A stretch of DNA of 64,000 nt from Anaerocolumna sp. MB42-C2. Lineage in GTDB: Bacteria; Bacillota; Clostridia; Lachnospirales; Lachnospiraceae. This document shows positions 1 to 8,956 of the stretch, piece after piece (the first letter of the stretch is position 1; each line of letters begins with the position of its first letter). The translations under genes were made by a program, and so were the position numbers. The stretch is from assembly GCF_030913705.1 (NCBI RefSeq), contig NZ_CP133190.1, positions 6,039,501-6,103,500 of the forward strand, written 5' to 3'. The notes under the pieces are model-generated. The model was not told the DNA's origin, did no database searches, and saw nothing but the letters and a program-made list of their open reading frames with translations.

Positions 1-2
1 AT

Positions 3-563
3 TATCCCGAACATGATGATTTTATCCAGATTTATTTTGATCATTTTAAGATTGGATTAAATGCAGCAAAAGTATTGTCAGCCCACGGTCACAGGAGGGT
101 GATTCATATAACAGGACCTGATAAATACGCTTCGGCCTGTTACCGCAGGAACGGATTTATAAGAGGAGCACGTAAACAGGGGATGGAATTTAGTATTATA
201 ACAGAAAAGATGAATTTTGAAGGCGGGTACCGGGCGGGAGAGGAAGTTATTAAATTAATCGGGGATGGAAACTATACTGCCGTGTTTGCGGCAAACGACT
301 GGATGGCAATCGGAATGATACAGGCATTAAAAGCAAAGGGGGTAAATGTTCCCCAGGATGTTTCCGTACTTAGCGTGGATAATATTCCCCTGGCAAGTCA
401 GATTGCGCCTAATCTTACAACCTATTCGCTGGATGCCAATATGATGATTGCAGAAGTATTTTCCCTAATGGATCGTATTTCCGACGACAGCAGATATTCA
501 GTGGATAAAAGAATAATCCTAAGACCTATTCTTATAACAAGAGATACCTTACAAAAAATCTAG
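3..563 (+). CDS. LacI-family transcriptional regulator, C-terminal part (cut by window edge)
   Basis: The reading frame is open from base 3, so the gene begins outside the window; the TTG at 75 is only an internal codon. What remains is the ligand-binding half of a LacI/GalR repressor. RNGFIRGARKQG is the helix following the ligand pocket, AANDWMAIGMIQALKAKG is the family's 'aND..A.G...al...G' motif, and VSVLSVDNIPLASQIAPNLTTY is the hallmark 'vsviGfDdi..a....P.LTtv' segment, here with SVDN in place of GFDD. The DNA-binding headpiece is not visible. It lies 23 bases ahead of a transporter binding-protein gene on the same strand, so it most likely controls the sugar-uptake operon that follows. 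The family is clear; the ligand is unknown. Confidence 0.88.
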   Translation, partial: YPEHDDFIQIYFDHFKIGLNAAKVLSAHGHRRVIHITGPDKYASACYRRNGFIRGARKQGMEFSIITEKMNFEGGYRAGEEVIKLIGDGNYTAVFAANDWMAIGMIQALKAKGVNVPQDVSVLSVDNIPLASQIAPNLTTYSLDANMMIAEVFSLMDRISDDSRYSVDKRIILRPILITRDTLQKI

Positions 564-586
564 TACCTTGTGGAAGGGAGCTTTTT

Positions 587-2593
587 ATGAAAACAAAAAA
601 AATATTTATACTATCGGCAGTGTTTGCCATAATGATGATAGCATTTACAGGATGCGGGGGAAAAACAACAAAAGTTGATAATACTATCGGGAGTCAATCC
701 AAACAAGAAACAGCGGAGGAGAGCCGGAATACTTCCATAGGCGGGAAAGGAGTCGGTACCGGACAATATAAGGAGGCTCCTGTGTTAGCTGAAAAAGTTA
801 AAGGAGGCCAGCTGCCGCCGATTGAACAAAGACTGCCCAAAGAGCCGGCGGTAGTAAATGTAGATCAGATCGGTACCTATGGAGGAACTTATGTGGGTGC
901 CGCCTTCGGACCCAGCACCGGACAGGTGGATACGGAAGGTCTGCGTTTTCAGTCTTTGCTGACCATAGAAAAAGATTTAAAGACCTTTAAGCCTAATCTT
1001 ATCAAAGCATATGATGTAAATGAGGATTTTACTATGTTTACCCTGCATTTAAGAGAAGGCATGAAGTGGTCCAATGGAGATGATTTTACAACGGATGATT
1101 TCATGTTCTGGTATAATGACGTATTACTGAATAAGGACATCAATCCGTCCATAGACGCTTCTTATTGTACCAACGGTGAAGTAATGGTATATGAACAGGT
1201 CGATCCATATACTTTAAATATTAAATTTAAAGAATCCAATCCATCTTTTCAGATAACAATGGCCCGGTATTCTACCGGTATCATCCGTACTTTTTTTGCA
1301 CCTTCCAAATATTTAAAACAATATCATACAAAATATAACGAAAAAGCAGATGATTTAGCCAAAGAAGAAGGATTTGAGTCCTGGATCTTATGTTTCCAGT
1401 CTCATATAGATAATACGCAGGCACAGACTGACTGCAATGCACCGGATGTTTACCCCTGGGTATTAAACCGGATCGATGCACAAGGCAATAAATTCTTCAG
1501 CCGGAATCCTTATTATCATGTTGTCGACCAAGAGGGAAACCAATTACCGTACATCGATGAGCAGGAAGCTTTGATCGTACAGGATGCAAGTGTGCGGGCT
1601 ATGAAATTGATCAGCGGAGAAATTCATGCCGCGGGGGAAAATCCACTGCCGGTAAGTGATTATACCATGCTAAAGGAAAATGAGGAAAAGGGAAACTATA
1701 AGGTATTTTTATTTGACAATACCAGAGGTTCCGATTGTGCGTTTACTTTTAATATAACGGATAAGGATCCGACCTTACGAGATATTTTCAATAAACTTGA
1801 ATTCCGACAGGCCATGAGTCTGGCTTTGGACCGTAATACCATAAATGAAACATTATATTTTAATAAAGGTACGGTCAGACAAGCTACTGCCGCATTTAAT
1901 ACTTCCTTTATGAAACCTGAATTTGAAACTGCCAATACAGAATATAATCCGGATAAAGCAAATGAACTCCTGGATGCTTTAGGGTATAAATGGAATTCCG
2001 CCCATACGGTAAGATTAATGCCGGACGGCAAGGAATTCAATCTCATCCTGGAAACCATAGAAGAATTTGCTCCGATATGCGAAATTGCATGCGAATATTG
2101 GAATGCGGTAGGTATAAAGGTTAATTTAAAACAGGAGGAGAGATCTTTTTATCTGGAAAGAGGTGTTAGCAACGATAGAAATATGCAGGCATTTACCATG
2201 GACAGTGTGGGTGAATTTAATTTAAGCTCAGCAGCATTCAGCAGATTAAGGCCGGGTAATGCCTATGACGATCTGGAATTCATGCAGGCGTATAAGGACT
2301 GGTGGAACAGTGACGGAGCAAATGGGGAAATGCCGCCGGAGGAGATTGATACCTTACGGAAAGATTGTCTTAAATTCGGTACATTGTCTCCGGATGACAC
2401 GGAATATAAAACCCTGGGTGAGAGTATTCTTAAGAGAATCAGTGATAAATGCTGGTTTATCGGTGTCAGTGTATCACCAAGGCTTGTTATAATCAGTAAT
2501 CGTCTCGGCAATACCCCTACGGAAGGAACATTTGCGAATGACTATAATTTCTGGAAGCCATATCGCGGAGATACCTGGTATTTTAAAAATTAG
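587..2593 (+). CDS. ABC transporter substrate-binding lipoprotein, family 5 (SBP_bac_5)
   Basis: This 668-residue protein starts with a lipoprotein signal: Lys-rich N-terminus, hydrophobic stretch, then the lipobox FTGC with Cys23. It should be anchored outside the membrane and hand ligand to the permeases encoded next. The middle matches extracellular solute-binding family 5: LTIEKDLKTFKPNLIKAYDV and FTLHLREGMKWSNGDDFTTDD (the typical 'f.LR.gvkWsdG.p.ta.D'), and EFRQAMSLALDRNTINE later. It is longer than ordinary peptide-binding proteins (about 500-550 residues), as in the family-5 proteins used for oligosaccharides in Thermotoga-like systems. With a LacI regulator upstream and a GH39 xylosidase-like gene downstream, an oligosaccharide ligand is more likely than a peptide; that is inference. 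The start has an AAGGGAG ribosome site. Confidence 0.88.
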   Translation: MKTKKIFILSAVFAIMMIAFTGCGGKTTKVDNTIGSQSKQETAEESRNTSIGGKGVGTGQYKEAPVLAEKVKGGQLPPIEQRLPKEPAVVNVDQIGTYGGTYVGAAFGPSTGQVDTEGLRFQSLLTIEKDLKTFKPNLIKAYDVNEDFTMFTLHLREGMKWSNGDDFTTDDFMFWYNDVLLNKDINPSIDASYCTNGEVMVYEQVDPYTLNIKFKESNPSFQITMARYSTGIIRTFFAPSKYLKQYHTKYNEKADDLAKEEGFESWILCFQSHIDNTQAQTDCNAPDVYPWVLNRIDAQGNKFFSRNPYYHVVDQEGNQLPYIDEQEALIVQDASVRAMKLISGEIHAAGENPLPVSDYTMLKENEEKGNYKVFLFDNTRGSDCAFTFNITDKDPTLRDIFNKLEFRQAMSLALDRNTINETLYFNKGTVRQATAAFNTSFMKPEFETANTEYNPDKANELLDALGYKWNSAHTVRLMPDGKEFNLILETIEEFAPICEIACEYWNAVGIKVNLKQEERSFYLERGVSNDRNMQAFTMDSVGEFNLSSAAFSRLRPGNAYDDLEFMQAYKDWWNSDGANGEMPPEEIDTLRKDCLKFGTLSPDDTEYKTLGESILKRISDKCWFIGVSVSPRLVIISNRLGNTPTEGTFANDYNFWKPYRGDTWYFKN

Positions 2594-2674
2594 CAGCGGG
2601 GTCGGACGAAAGTTTTCCATATAACCCAAGTTGACTGGAAGAACCGGATAGGATCAGTTTCAGGAAATAGGGCA

Positions 2675-2710
2675 GGTAATTGCGAAACTCCATATAGTTT
2701 CGCAATTACC
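2675..2710 (+). other. 15-bp perfect hairpin between binding-protein and permease genes
   Basis: GGTAATTGCGAAACT at 2675-2689 is followed, after a 6-base loop, by its exact reverse complement at 2696-2710. There is no T-tract after it, so it is not a standard terminator. A stable intercistronic stem in this position commonly protects the upstream binding-protein mRNA and lowers the level of the permease part. That role is inferred. The core TTGCGAAACT also occurs near 23512 and 27336. Confidence 0.7.
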
Positions 2711-2744
2711 TAAAGAATATGGAAATGAAAGGAGAAAGTAAGGA

Positions 2745-3728
2745 ATGAAAAAGTATATTTTGAGACGCCTGCTTTATATGATAATTTTGCTCTGGGTAAT
2801 GTCGGTTTTTGCTTTTATAGTAATTCAGCTTCCGCCTGGAGATTATCTAACTTCTTATATAGCGAATCTGCAGCAGCAAATGGGGCAGGTGGATGATTCT
2901 GTTGTGCAGAGCCTCAGGACGCAATACGGACTTGATAATCCTATGTGGCAGAGGTATCTTCTTTGGATGAAAAATATGTTCCAGGGTGATTTTGGGCAGT
3001 CTTTTGAGTGGAAACAGTCGGTGGGTATTCTGCTGGCATCACGTATGCCAATGACCATATTACTGTCAGCCATAACTCTTCTGTTTGCTTATGCATGTGC
3101 CATTCCGATCGGTATTTTTTCAGCGCGTCACCAATACTCCGTCGGTGATTATGTTTTCTCTGTGCTGGGATTTATTGGTCTGGCAACACCCAGTTTTTTT
3201 CTGGCTTTAATAATGATGTATTACAGTAATCGTTATCTGGGAATCAGTGTCGGCGGTTTCTTTTCTCCCGAATATCAAAATGCACCCTGGAGTTTGTTAA
3301 GGGTACGGGATTTAATCAAACACCTTCCGATACCTGTATTTGTAATCGGTCTTGCAAGTATGGCAAATGTGATACGTATACTGCGTGCCACTCTTTTGGA
3401 TGAATTGAAACGGCCTTATGTAGTAGCGGCCAGGGCAAGGGGATTAAAAGAAAATAAGATGATCTATAAATATCCTGTCAGAGTGGCTTTAAATCCAATA
3501 ATCAGTTCCATAGGAAGTATTCTTCCCTCCATTGTCTCTGGAGCAACGGTAACAGCAATCGTACTTGACATACCCACAGTAGGATCCCTGTTATATAAAG
3601 CGTTATTGTCTCAGGATATGTATCTTGCGGGAGCAAGTATATTGATGCTGACTGCCATAACCGTAATAGGTACATTCCTGTCGGATATTCTACTGGTAGT
3701 GGTTGATCCTAGAATTAAAATAGGTTAG
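2745..3728 (+). CDS. ABC transporter permease, DppB/OppB type
   Basis: A 327-residue inner-membrane permease of the peptide/opine/nickel class. The N-terminus has the family pattern RRLLYMIILLWVMSVFAFIVIQLPPGDYL, followed by the periplasmic stretch with 'LRTQYGLDNPMWQRYLLWMKNMFQGDFGQSF' that almost all DppB proteins share. Hydrophobic segments follow at about residues 100-130, 135-160, 195-215, 250-275 and 295-320. The cytoplasmic coupling (EAA-like) loop is RPYVVAARARGLKENKMIYKYPVRVALNP. It ends in DPRIKIG, the usual C-terminus. It pairs with the DppC-type permease 11 bases downstream. The substrate follows from the binding protein and is probably an oligosaccharide. Confidence 0.92.
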   Translation: MKKYILRRLLYMIILLWVMSVFAFIVIQLPPGDYLTSYIANLQQQMGQVDDSVVQSLRTQYGLDNPMWQRYLLWMKNMFQGDFGQSFEWKQSVGILLASRMPMTILLSAITLLFAYACAIPIGIFSARHQYSVGDYVFSVLGFIGLATPSFFLALIMMYYSNRYLGISVGGFFSPEYQNAPWSLLRVRDLIKHLPIPVFVIGLASMANVIRILRATLLDELKRPYVVAARARGLKENKMIYKYPVRVALNPIISSIGSILPSIVSGATVTAIVLDIPTVGSLLYKALLSQDMYLAGASILMLTAITVIGTFLSDILLVVVDPRIKIG

Positions 3729-3738
3729 GAGATAAGGC

Positions 3739-4866
3739 ATGATTACATGGAATAAAAACAAGAAAAATCAGTTATCGAAACAGGATTCTTATTATATGCA
3801 GACCCAATGGCAGCTGATGTGGAGAAAGTTTAAAAAACATAAGCTTGCCCTTACAGCACTAACGCTCCTCTGTATTATGTACATACTGGGAATATTCAGC
3901 GAGTTTTTTGCACCCCAGGATATGGCCAAAAGAAGTACGGCGGCTATCAGTATTTCTCCTACACGAATTCACTTTATTGATGAGGAGGGACAATTCTCCC
4001 TAAGACCGTTTGTATATGGTTTAAAACAGGAGGAAGACCCGGTTACCTGGAAGAAATATTATAAGGAAAATACAGAAGAAAAACACTATTTATCCTTTTT
4101 CTACCATGGAGATCCATATAAAATGTGGGGTCTGATTCAAAGTGACATTCACTTTTTCGGAACTCCGGATGAAAATGTCTATTTTTTGTTTGGAACGGAT
4201 ACTTCCGGAAGAGATATCTTTTCCAGGGTATTAGGAGCGCTTAGGATATCCTTAACCACCGGGCTTATCGGAGTTTTTTTTACATTCATTTTTGGATGTA
4301 TTATCGGCGGGATCTCAGGATATTACGGAGGTGTTATTGATACTGTGATACAGAGAATTATTGAATTTTTAATGTCGATGCCGAATATTCCTTTATGGAT
4401 GGCTCTGGCGGCAGCATTCCCAAGCAATTGGTCCTCCTTAAAGACTTATTTTGCAATAACCATTATTTTATCCTTAATCAGCTGGACCGGTCTTGCCAGA
4501 ATTGTAAGAGGTAAGATTCTGGAACTTAGGAATGAAGATTTTGTTGTGGCTGCAAAGGTAGGCGGTGCCACGGATGCGTATCTTATTCGAAGACATTTGC
4601 TTCCCTCTTTCAGTAGTTATCTGATTGTTAATGCAACCTTAGCCATACCCAATATGATTCTTGCCGAGACCTCCTTAAGTTTTTTGGGGATTGGCTTAAC
4701 ACCTCCTATTGTAAGTCTTGGAGTTCTTTTGCAGGATGCCCAGAGTATTAATACAATCTCCTTATATCCGTGGATGATGATACCCGGAATATTCGTTGTG
4801 ATAGCAGTGCTGGCTTTTAATTTTGTAGGTGACGGGCTCCGGGATGCTGCAGATCCGTATAAATAA
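3739..4866 (+). CDS. ABC transporter permease, DppC/OppC type
   Basis: The second membrane subunit, 375 residues. The OppC N-terminal domain is seen in 'MWRKFKKHKLALTALTLLCIMYILGIFSEFFAP', one membrane helix, then a long extracytoplasmic segment (about residues 55-145). Then comes the conserved 'FLFGTDTSGRDIFSRVLGALRISLTTGLIGV' start of the transport domain. The coupling loop is NEDFVVAAKVGGATDAYLIRRHLLPS. It ends with the family's FNFVGDGLRDAADPYK. It is longer than most DppC proteins (about 300) because of the extracytoplasmic insert, a form often seen in the oligosaccharide-type systems. It forms one operon with the genes on both sides. Confidence 0.92.
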   Translation: MITWNKNKKNQLSKQDSYYMQTQWQLMWRKFKKHKLALTALTLLCIMYILGIFSEFFAPQDMAKRSTAAISISPTRIHFIDEEGQFSLRPFVYGLKQEEDPVTWKKYYKENTEEKHYLSFFYHGDPYKMWGLIQSDIHFFGTPDENVYFLFGTDTSGRDIFSRVLGALRISLTTGLIGVFFTFIFGCIIGGISGYYGGVIDTVIQRIIEFLMSMPNIPLWMALAAAFPSNWSSLKTYFAITIILSLISWTGLARIVRGKILELRNEDFVVAAKVGGATDAYLIRRHLLPSFSSYLIVNATLAIPNMILAETSLSFLGIGLTPPIVSLGVLLQDAQSINTISLYPWMMIPGIFVVIAVLAFNFVGDGLRDAADPYK

Positions 4867-4943
4867 GTATTCCGGGAAAGGTGACGGCAACCTGCGCAGG
4901 AATTCAACAGCGAATACAAAATCTGGATAAGAAAGGTGCTAGA

Positions 4944-5948
4944 ATGGAAGATTATATTTTACAGGTTAAGAATCTGAAAACTTATTTTAAATTGGATACC
5001 GGTATATTAAAGGCTGTGGATGAGGTTACGTTTAACTTAAAACGAAACGAAACAATTGGTATTATCGGAGAAAGCGGATGCGGCAAGAGTGTGACTGCAC
5101 ATTCCATATTAAGGACTGTACAGAGTCCGGGCAAGGTTTTAGGCGGGGAAATCCTTTATAACGACGGAATAAACGGAACAAAAGACCTGGTTCATTATTC
5201 ACCGGACAGCAAAGAGATGAGGAAGATAAGGGGAAATGATATTTCCATGATCTTTCAGGAACCCATGGCAAGTCTGGCTCCTGTTTACACAATAGGAGAG
5301 CAGATGGTGGAAGCCGTAATGGTTCATCAGACTAAAAAAGATAAAAAAGCGGCGAAAGAAATCAGTCTTTCCATGTTAAAAGAAGTAAGCATGCCAAATC
5401 CGGAGCAAAGATTAAACAATTATCCACATGAACTCTCCGGAGGTATGTGCCAGAGGGCAATGATCGCTATGGCCCTGGTAAATAAACCAAAGATACTGAT
5501 TGCGGATGAACCGACGACGGCCCTTGATGTAACGGTACAGGCTCAGATCACGGATTTGATGAAGAAATTCCAAAAGGAATTTAATATGTCAATTATATAT
5601 ATTACCCATGACATGGGTGTAATAGCGGAAATGGCAGATAAAATTGCAGTTATGTATCTTGGCAGAGTGGTTGAAAGTGGAAGTGTGATGGATGTATTTA
5701 AAAATCCGATTCATCCGTATACGAAAAATTTATTAAAGTCTATGCCGGTGTTAGGAAATAAAAGTAAAGAACGTTTAAATGCCATAAAAGGAAATGTTCC
5801 GATACCTTTAGATCCGCCGGACGAATGCGGATTTAAAACCAGATGTGATGAGTATTGTGAGAAATGTAAAGATAATATACCGCCATTAACAGAAGTGGAA
5901 AACGGTCATTTTGTGCGATGTTATAAATACAATACGGAGGTGCGGTAA
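4944..5948 (+). CDS. ABC transporter ATP-binding protein, DppD/OppD type
   Basis: A 334-residue ATPase that powers the importer from the cytoplasm. Walker A is GESGCGKS (about residues 42-49), the signature is LSGGMCQR, Walker B is ILIADEPTTALD, and the switch His lies in ITHDMG. The C-terminal oligopeptide/dipeptide extension carries the cysteine set CGFKTRCDEYCEKC...GHFVRC that is known to hold a 4Fe-4S cluster in DppD proteins. A longer frame begins at a GTG at 4881, but the ATG at 4944 has a proper GAAAGGTG site at 4931-4938 and begins with the family's usual 'LQVKNLKTYF', so that start was chosen. The stop overlaps the next start by one base, indicating translational coupling. Confidence 0.93.
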   Translation: MEDYILQVKNLKTYFKLDTGILKAVDEVTFNLKRNETIGIIGESGCGKSVTAHSILRTVQSPGKVLGGEILYNDGINGTKDLVHYSPDSKEMRKIRGNDISMIFQEPMASLAPVYTIGEQMVEAVMVHQTKKDKKAAKEISLSMLKEVSMPNPEQRLNNYPHELSGGMCQRAMIAMALVNKPKILIADEPTTALDVTVQAQITDLMKKFQKEFNMSIIYITHDMGVIAEMADKIAVMYLGRVVESGSVMDVFKNPIHPYTKNLLKSMPVLGNKSKERLNAIKGNVPIPLDPPDECGFKTRCDEYCEKCKDNIPPLTEVENGHFVRCYKYNTEVR

Positions 5949-6973
5949 TGGATGAAAAAGAGCCTTTACTACAAATAAAACAGTTAAAAAAACATTATCC
6001 CATCGAAAAAGGTATTATGAAGAAGCAAATTGGTATGGTGAAAGCGGTAGATGATGTCACACTTACCATACATAAGAACGAAGTACTGGGTGTTGTGGGA
6101 GAATCAGGCTGCGGTAAAACCACCTTAGGGCGTGCTATACTTAGGATCGTGGAACCTACTTCGGGAGAAGTAATCTATCATTTTGATGACAAAGCGGTTA
6201 ATTTTACAACTTTGAATAAGAAAGAACTACGCTCTATGAGAAGATACGTGCAAATGATTTTTCAGAACCCTTATACTTCATTAAATCCAAGGATGACAGT
6301 ATTTGATATTGTTGCCGAACCCATGGTATTAGCCGGTACCTTTACTCAGAATGAGATAGGGGAGAGGGTGCGGGAACTGATAATAAAAGTCGGGATGGAA
6401 GAGAAGCATTTAAACCGGTATCCCCATGCTTTTTCCGGCGGACAGAGGCAGAGAATCGGAATTGCCAGGGCATTGTCATTACAGCCGAAATTTGTAATTG
6501 CGGATGAAGCTGTCTCTGCCTTGGATGTTTCCATACAAGCCCAGATTCTGAATCTGTTACAAGACCTTCAGGAAGAATACGGATTAACCTATATGTTCAT
6601 TGCCCATAACTTAAGTGTGGTGGAACATATATCGGATCGGGTATGCGTTATGTATCTGGGCAGAGTGGTGGAGATAGCTGAAACAGAGGAACTGTTTTAT
6701 CATCCGCTGCACCCTTATACGGAAGCGCTTCTGTCGGCGATTCCCATATCCGATCCGACAGTAAAGAGCGAGCGGATTATGATGCCTGGTGAAATCGGTA
6801 ATGCTGCAAATCTTCCCAGTGGGTGCTGTTTTCATCCCAGATGCAGGTATGCGAAAGAGTGCTGTAAAAAAGAATATCCCGTTCTTAAGGAAATCGGTCA
6901 AGGCCATATGGCAGCCTGCCATTTTGCAGAGCAGTTAAATCTCTCGGGAATAAAAGAATTAAAGCTAAAATAA
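5948..6973 (+). CDS. ABC transporter ATP-binding protein, DppF/OppF type
   Basis: The partner ATPase, 341 residues, starting one base inside the upstream stop codon. Motifs in order are LLQIKQLKKHYPI, GVVGESGCGKTTLG (Walker A), NPYTSLNPRMTV (Q-loop), FSGGQRQRIGIARAL (signature), FVIADEAVSALDVSIQAQ (Walker B, D-loop) and FIAHNLSVV (switch His). Walker B reads ADEAVSALD rather than the common ADEPVSALD. The C-terminal extension has CCFHPRCRYAKECC...GHMAAC, the Cys-rich domain of the class. It completes an importer of one lipoprotein, two permeases and two ATPases. Confidence 0.93.
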   Translation: MDEKEPLLQIKQLKKHYPIEKGIMKKQIGMVKAVDDVTLTIHKNEVLGVVGESGCGKTTLGRAILRIVEPTSGEVIYHFDDKAVNFTTLNKKELRSMRRYVQMIFQNPYTSLNPRMTVFDIVAEPMVLAGTFTQNEIGERVRELIIKVGMEEKHLNRYPHAFSGGQRQRIGIARALSLQPKFVIADEAVSALDVSIQAQILNLLQDLQEEYGLTYMFIAHNLSVVEHISDRVCVMYLGRVVEIAETEELFYHPLHPYTEALLSAIPISDPTVKSERIMMPGEIGNAANLPSGCCFHPRCRYAKECCKKEYPVLKEIGQGHMAACHFAEQLNLSGIKELKLK

Positions 6974-6995
6974 AAATAAGAGCAGTAAACCTTAC

Positions 6996-7018
6996 AATGA
7001 GTACGGAGGGTACTCATT
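6996..7018 (+). terminator. Hairpin after the importer operon (weak terminator or processing site)
   Basis: AATGAGTAC at 6996-7004 and GTACTCATT at 7010-7018 form a perfect 9-bp stem with a 5-base loop, just after the last ATPase gene. No run of T follows, so intrinsic termination is doubtful; partial termination or mRNA stabilisation ahead of the glycosidase gene is equally possible. Confidence 0.5.
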
Positions 7019-7043
7019 ACAAGCTTCTTCATGTATTATTTGA

Positions 7044-7188
7044 GATGCCGCAAAAGAGGCATCATATCTGGATAGTTGAGTGAAAATAATAACAAAGAAA
7101 GGACGCCACATAACAAATCATTCAACCTTTAATTAGTGGCAGTAACACATCTGTAAACAGGTGTGTTATACAATGGGTATAAAAAATG
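7044..7188 (+). promoter_or_regulatory. Structured 5' leader of the GH39 gene (copy 1 of a two-copy leader element)
   Basis: Elements in order: a hairpin GATGCC/GGCATC (7044-7049, 7058-7063); an A-rich linker with AAAGAAAGGACGCCACA; stem P1 with GCCAC (7105-7109) and GTGGC (7136-7140); then directly AGTA and a long stem P2 in which ACACA (7145-7149) pairs with TGTGT (7162-7166) and CTGT (7151-7154) with ACAG (7157-7160); then CAATGGGTATAAAAAATG, which contains the only ribosome-site candidate (GGGTA) and the start codon of the glycosidase gene. The same order, spacing and 3' end occur before leuD at 57071-57223 with different stem sequences. This suggests a structured RNA leader or a mobile leader unit; function unknown. 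Confidence 0.55.
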
Positions 7189-8847
7189 AAACAATTAGTT
7201 GAAATGAATGTAAATGCAGATATTGTTACAGGAGAACAGGAACATTATTGGAGATATATCGGATATGATGAATGTAATTATACCTATATCCCGGAGGGAA
7301 TAGAATTACTGAAAAAATTCGCATCCCTGGGGGACGCACCTTATTATTTCCGCACTCATTTTATGTTTTGCACCGGTAATTGTCACGGAACCTATAAATT
7401 TGGTTCTACTAATTTATATACGGAGGATAAAGATGGGAATCCGGTTTTTGATTTTACTTACTATGATAAAATCATTGATGCTTACCTTGAAACAGGGAAT
7501 AAACCCTTTGTTGAACTTGGATTTATGCCTATGGACCTGGTGGATACAAATTATCTGAATCCAGTGGAGGGAAGCTGGCAGGCTTATAACCAGTATAAAG
7601 AAGTAGGTTGGACCTGCCCTCCGAAAGATTATAATAAATGGCATCTTCTGATTGAGGAAACCATGAAACATCTGATTGACCGGTATGGTATTAACGAAGT
7701 GAATACCTGGTATTTTGAACTCTGGAATGAACCGGATATCTTTTATTGGAGCGGAAATACAGGAGAATATTGCAAACTCTATGATTATACGGAGCATGCT
7801 TTTCATTCCGTTCTTCCGGATGCCAGGTTATCCGGCCCTGCGGTCACCGGTATATTTGAAGAGGGGCATGCACAGAAATTTTTCCGGTTCTTTCTGGAGC
7901 ATTGCAAAGCCGGTTCCAATTATTATACTAATGAGAAAGGGACCAGACTGGATTTTATTACATTTCATGTAAAAGGAGGCGGATTTCCCTTTAAGATACG
8001 TGCTGAAAAGGCGGTGCCATCGGTGGAAAGTCTGGTTCATCAGGTAAAACTGGGACTTGATTTAATTAAGGAGTATGGATATGACAGTCTGGAAGTGGTA
8101 CTCTCCGAGGCAGACCCGGACGGCTGGGCGGCAGGCGGTGTTTATGACAATGCCAACATGATATTCCGAAATACGGAATATTATGCTACCTATGTTGCAT
8201 CAACCTATATCAAAATAGATGAATTAAGCCTTAGATACAATATGAAAGTAAAACCTCTGGCGTGGGCATTTATGTTCCCGGGAGAACGTTGTTTTGAAGG
8301 GACCCGGACTTTTACGACTCAGGGAATTAATAAAGCAGTATTTAATATGTTTAAAATATTGGGACAATTAGGAAATCAAAGACTTAACTTTCATTGCGGT
8401 GAAGCTAAGGTGCCTGAATATGAGAAAGAACCGGATATCGGCAATCCGATTCACAGCCGTTATACCGCAGAAGAGGAGATAACGGAGGTATCAGGTTTTG
8501 CGGTAAAAGGGATCAATGGGGAAACACAGATTGTACTTTTCAGCCATAACAATGACCGCGATAAGAAAGATGAAATAACCGTAAGGGTGAGCGTAACAGG
8601 ACTTTTTAAGAAAGATGAAGTAACCGTATCACATTACAGGATTGACGAGGAACACAGCAATGCATATGGAGAGTGGATCCGTCAGGGATCACCAATGTAT
8701 CCGGATGAGAATCAGTACAAAGCAATTAAGGCCAGAGACGGTCTGGAAAAACTTACGGGTGATTTCAAAACAATGGTATCGGATGGTCAGATTACAGTGT
8801 CATTTGATATGACTGCTCATTCCGTATCTTATCTGGTAATTAAATAG
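7186..8847 (+). CDS. Glycoside hydrolase family 39 (beta-xylosidase-like)
   Basis: A 553-residue retaining glycosidase of the GH39/clan-A type. The acid/base Glu is E182 in WYFELWNEPDIFYW, the family's 'ELWNEP' motif, and the nucleophile is E308 in LEVVLSEADPDGW. No signal peptide is present, so it acts in the cytoplasm on short sugars brought in by the transporter encoded just upstream. GH39 bacterial members are mostly beta-1,4-xylosidases, though alpha-L-iduronidase-like and other specificities exist, so the exact substrate is not fixed. The C-terminal 100 residues form the expected beta-sandwich. The start codon lies at the 3' end of a structured leader with only a weak ribosome site (GGGTA). 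Confidence 0.88.
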   Translation: MKQLVEMNVNADIVTGEQEHYWRYIGYDECNYTYIPEGIELLKKFASLGDAPYYFRTHFMFCTGNCHGTYKFGSTNLYTEDKDGNPVFDFTYYDKIIDAYLETGNKPFVELGFMPMDLVDTNYLNPVEGSWQAYNQYKEVGWTCPPKDYNKWHLLIEETMKHLIDRYGINEVNTWYFELWNEPDIFYWSGNTGEYCKLYDYTEHAFHSVLPDARLSGPAVTGIFEEGHAQKFFRFFLEHCKAGSNYYTNEKGTRLDFITFHVKGGGFPFKIRAEKAVPSVESLVHQVKLGLDLIKEYGYDSLEVVLSEADPDGWAAGGVYDNANMIFRNTEYYATYVASTYIKIDELSLRYNMKVKPLAWAFMFPGERCFEGTRTFTTQGINKAVFNMFKILGQLGNQRLNFHCGEAKVPEYEKEPDIGNPIHSRYTAEEEITEVSGFAVKGINGETQIVLFSHNNDRDKKDEITVRVSVTGLFKKDEVTVSHYRIDEEHSNAYGEWIRQGSPMYPDENQYKAIKARDGLEKLTGDFKTMVSDGQITVSFDMTAHSVSYLVIK

Positions 8848-8956
8848 GAAAAATGCAAGGCAACTATTATTAATATAGTATAATCAGAAACCTAAATAGT
8901 TTCGTTATACGTACAGCCTTGGTTAGGTTTTATTAAAGGCGGAAAGGATTATTATT

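Noticed and set aside
4881..4943. GTG start adding 21 residues to the first DppD
   Set aside because: The ATG at 4944 has a good ribosome site and matches the family's N-terminus.
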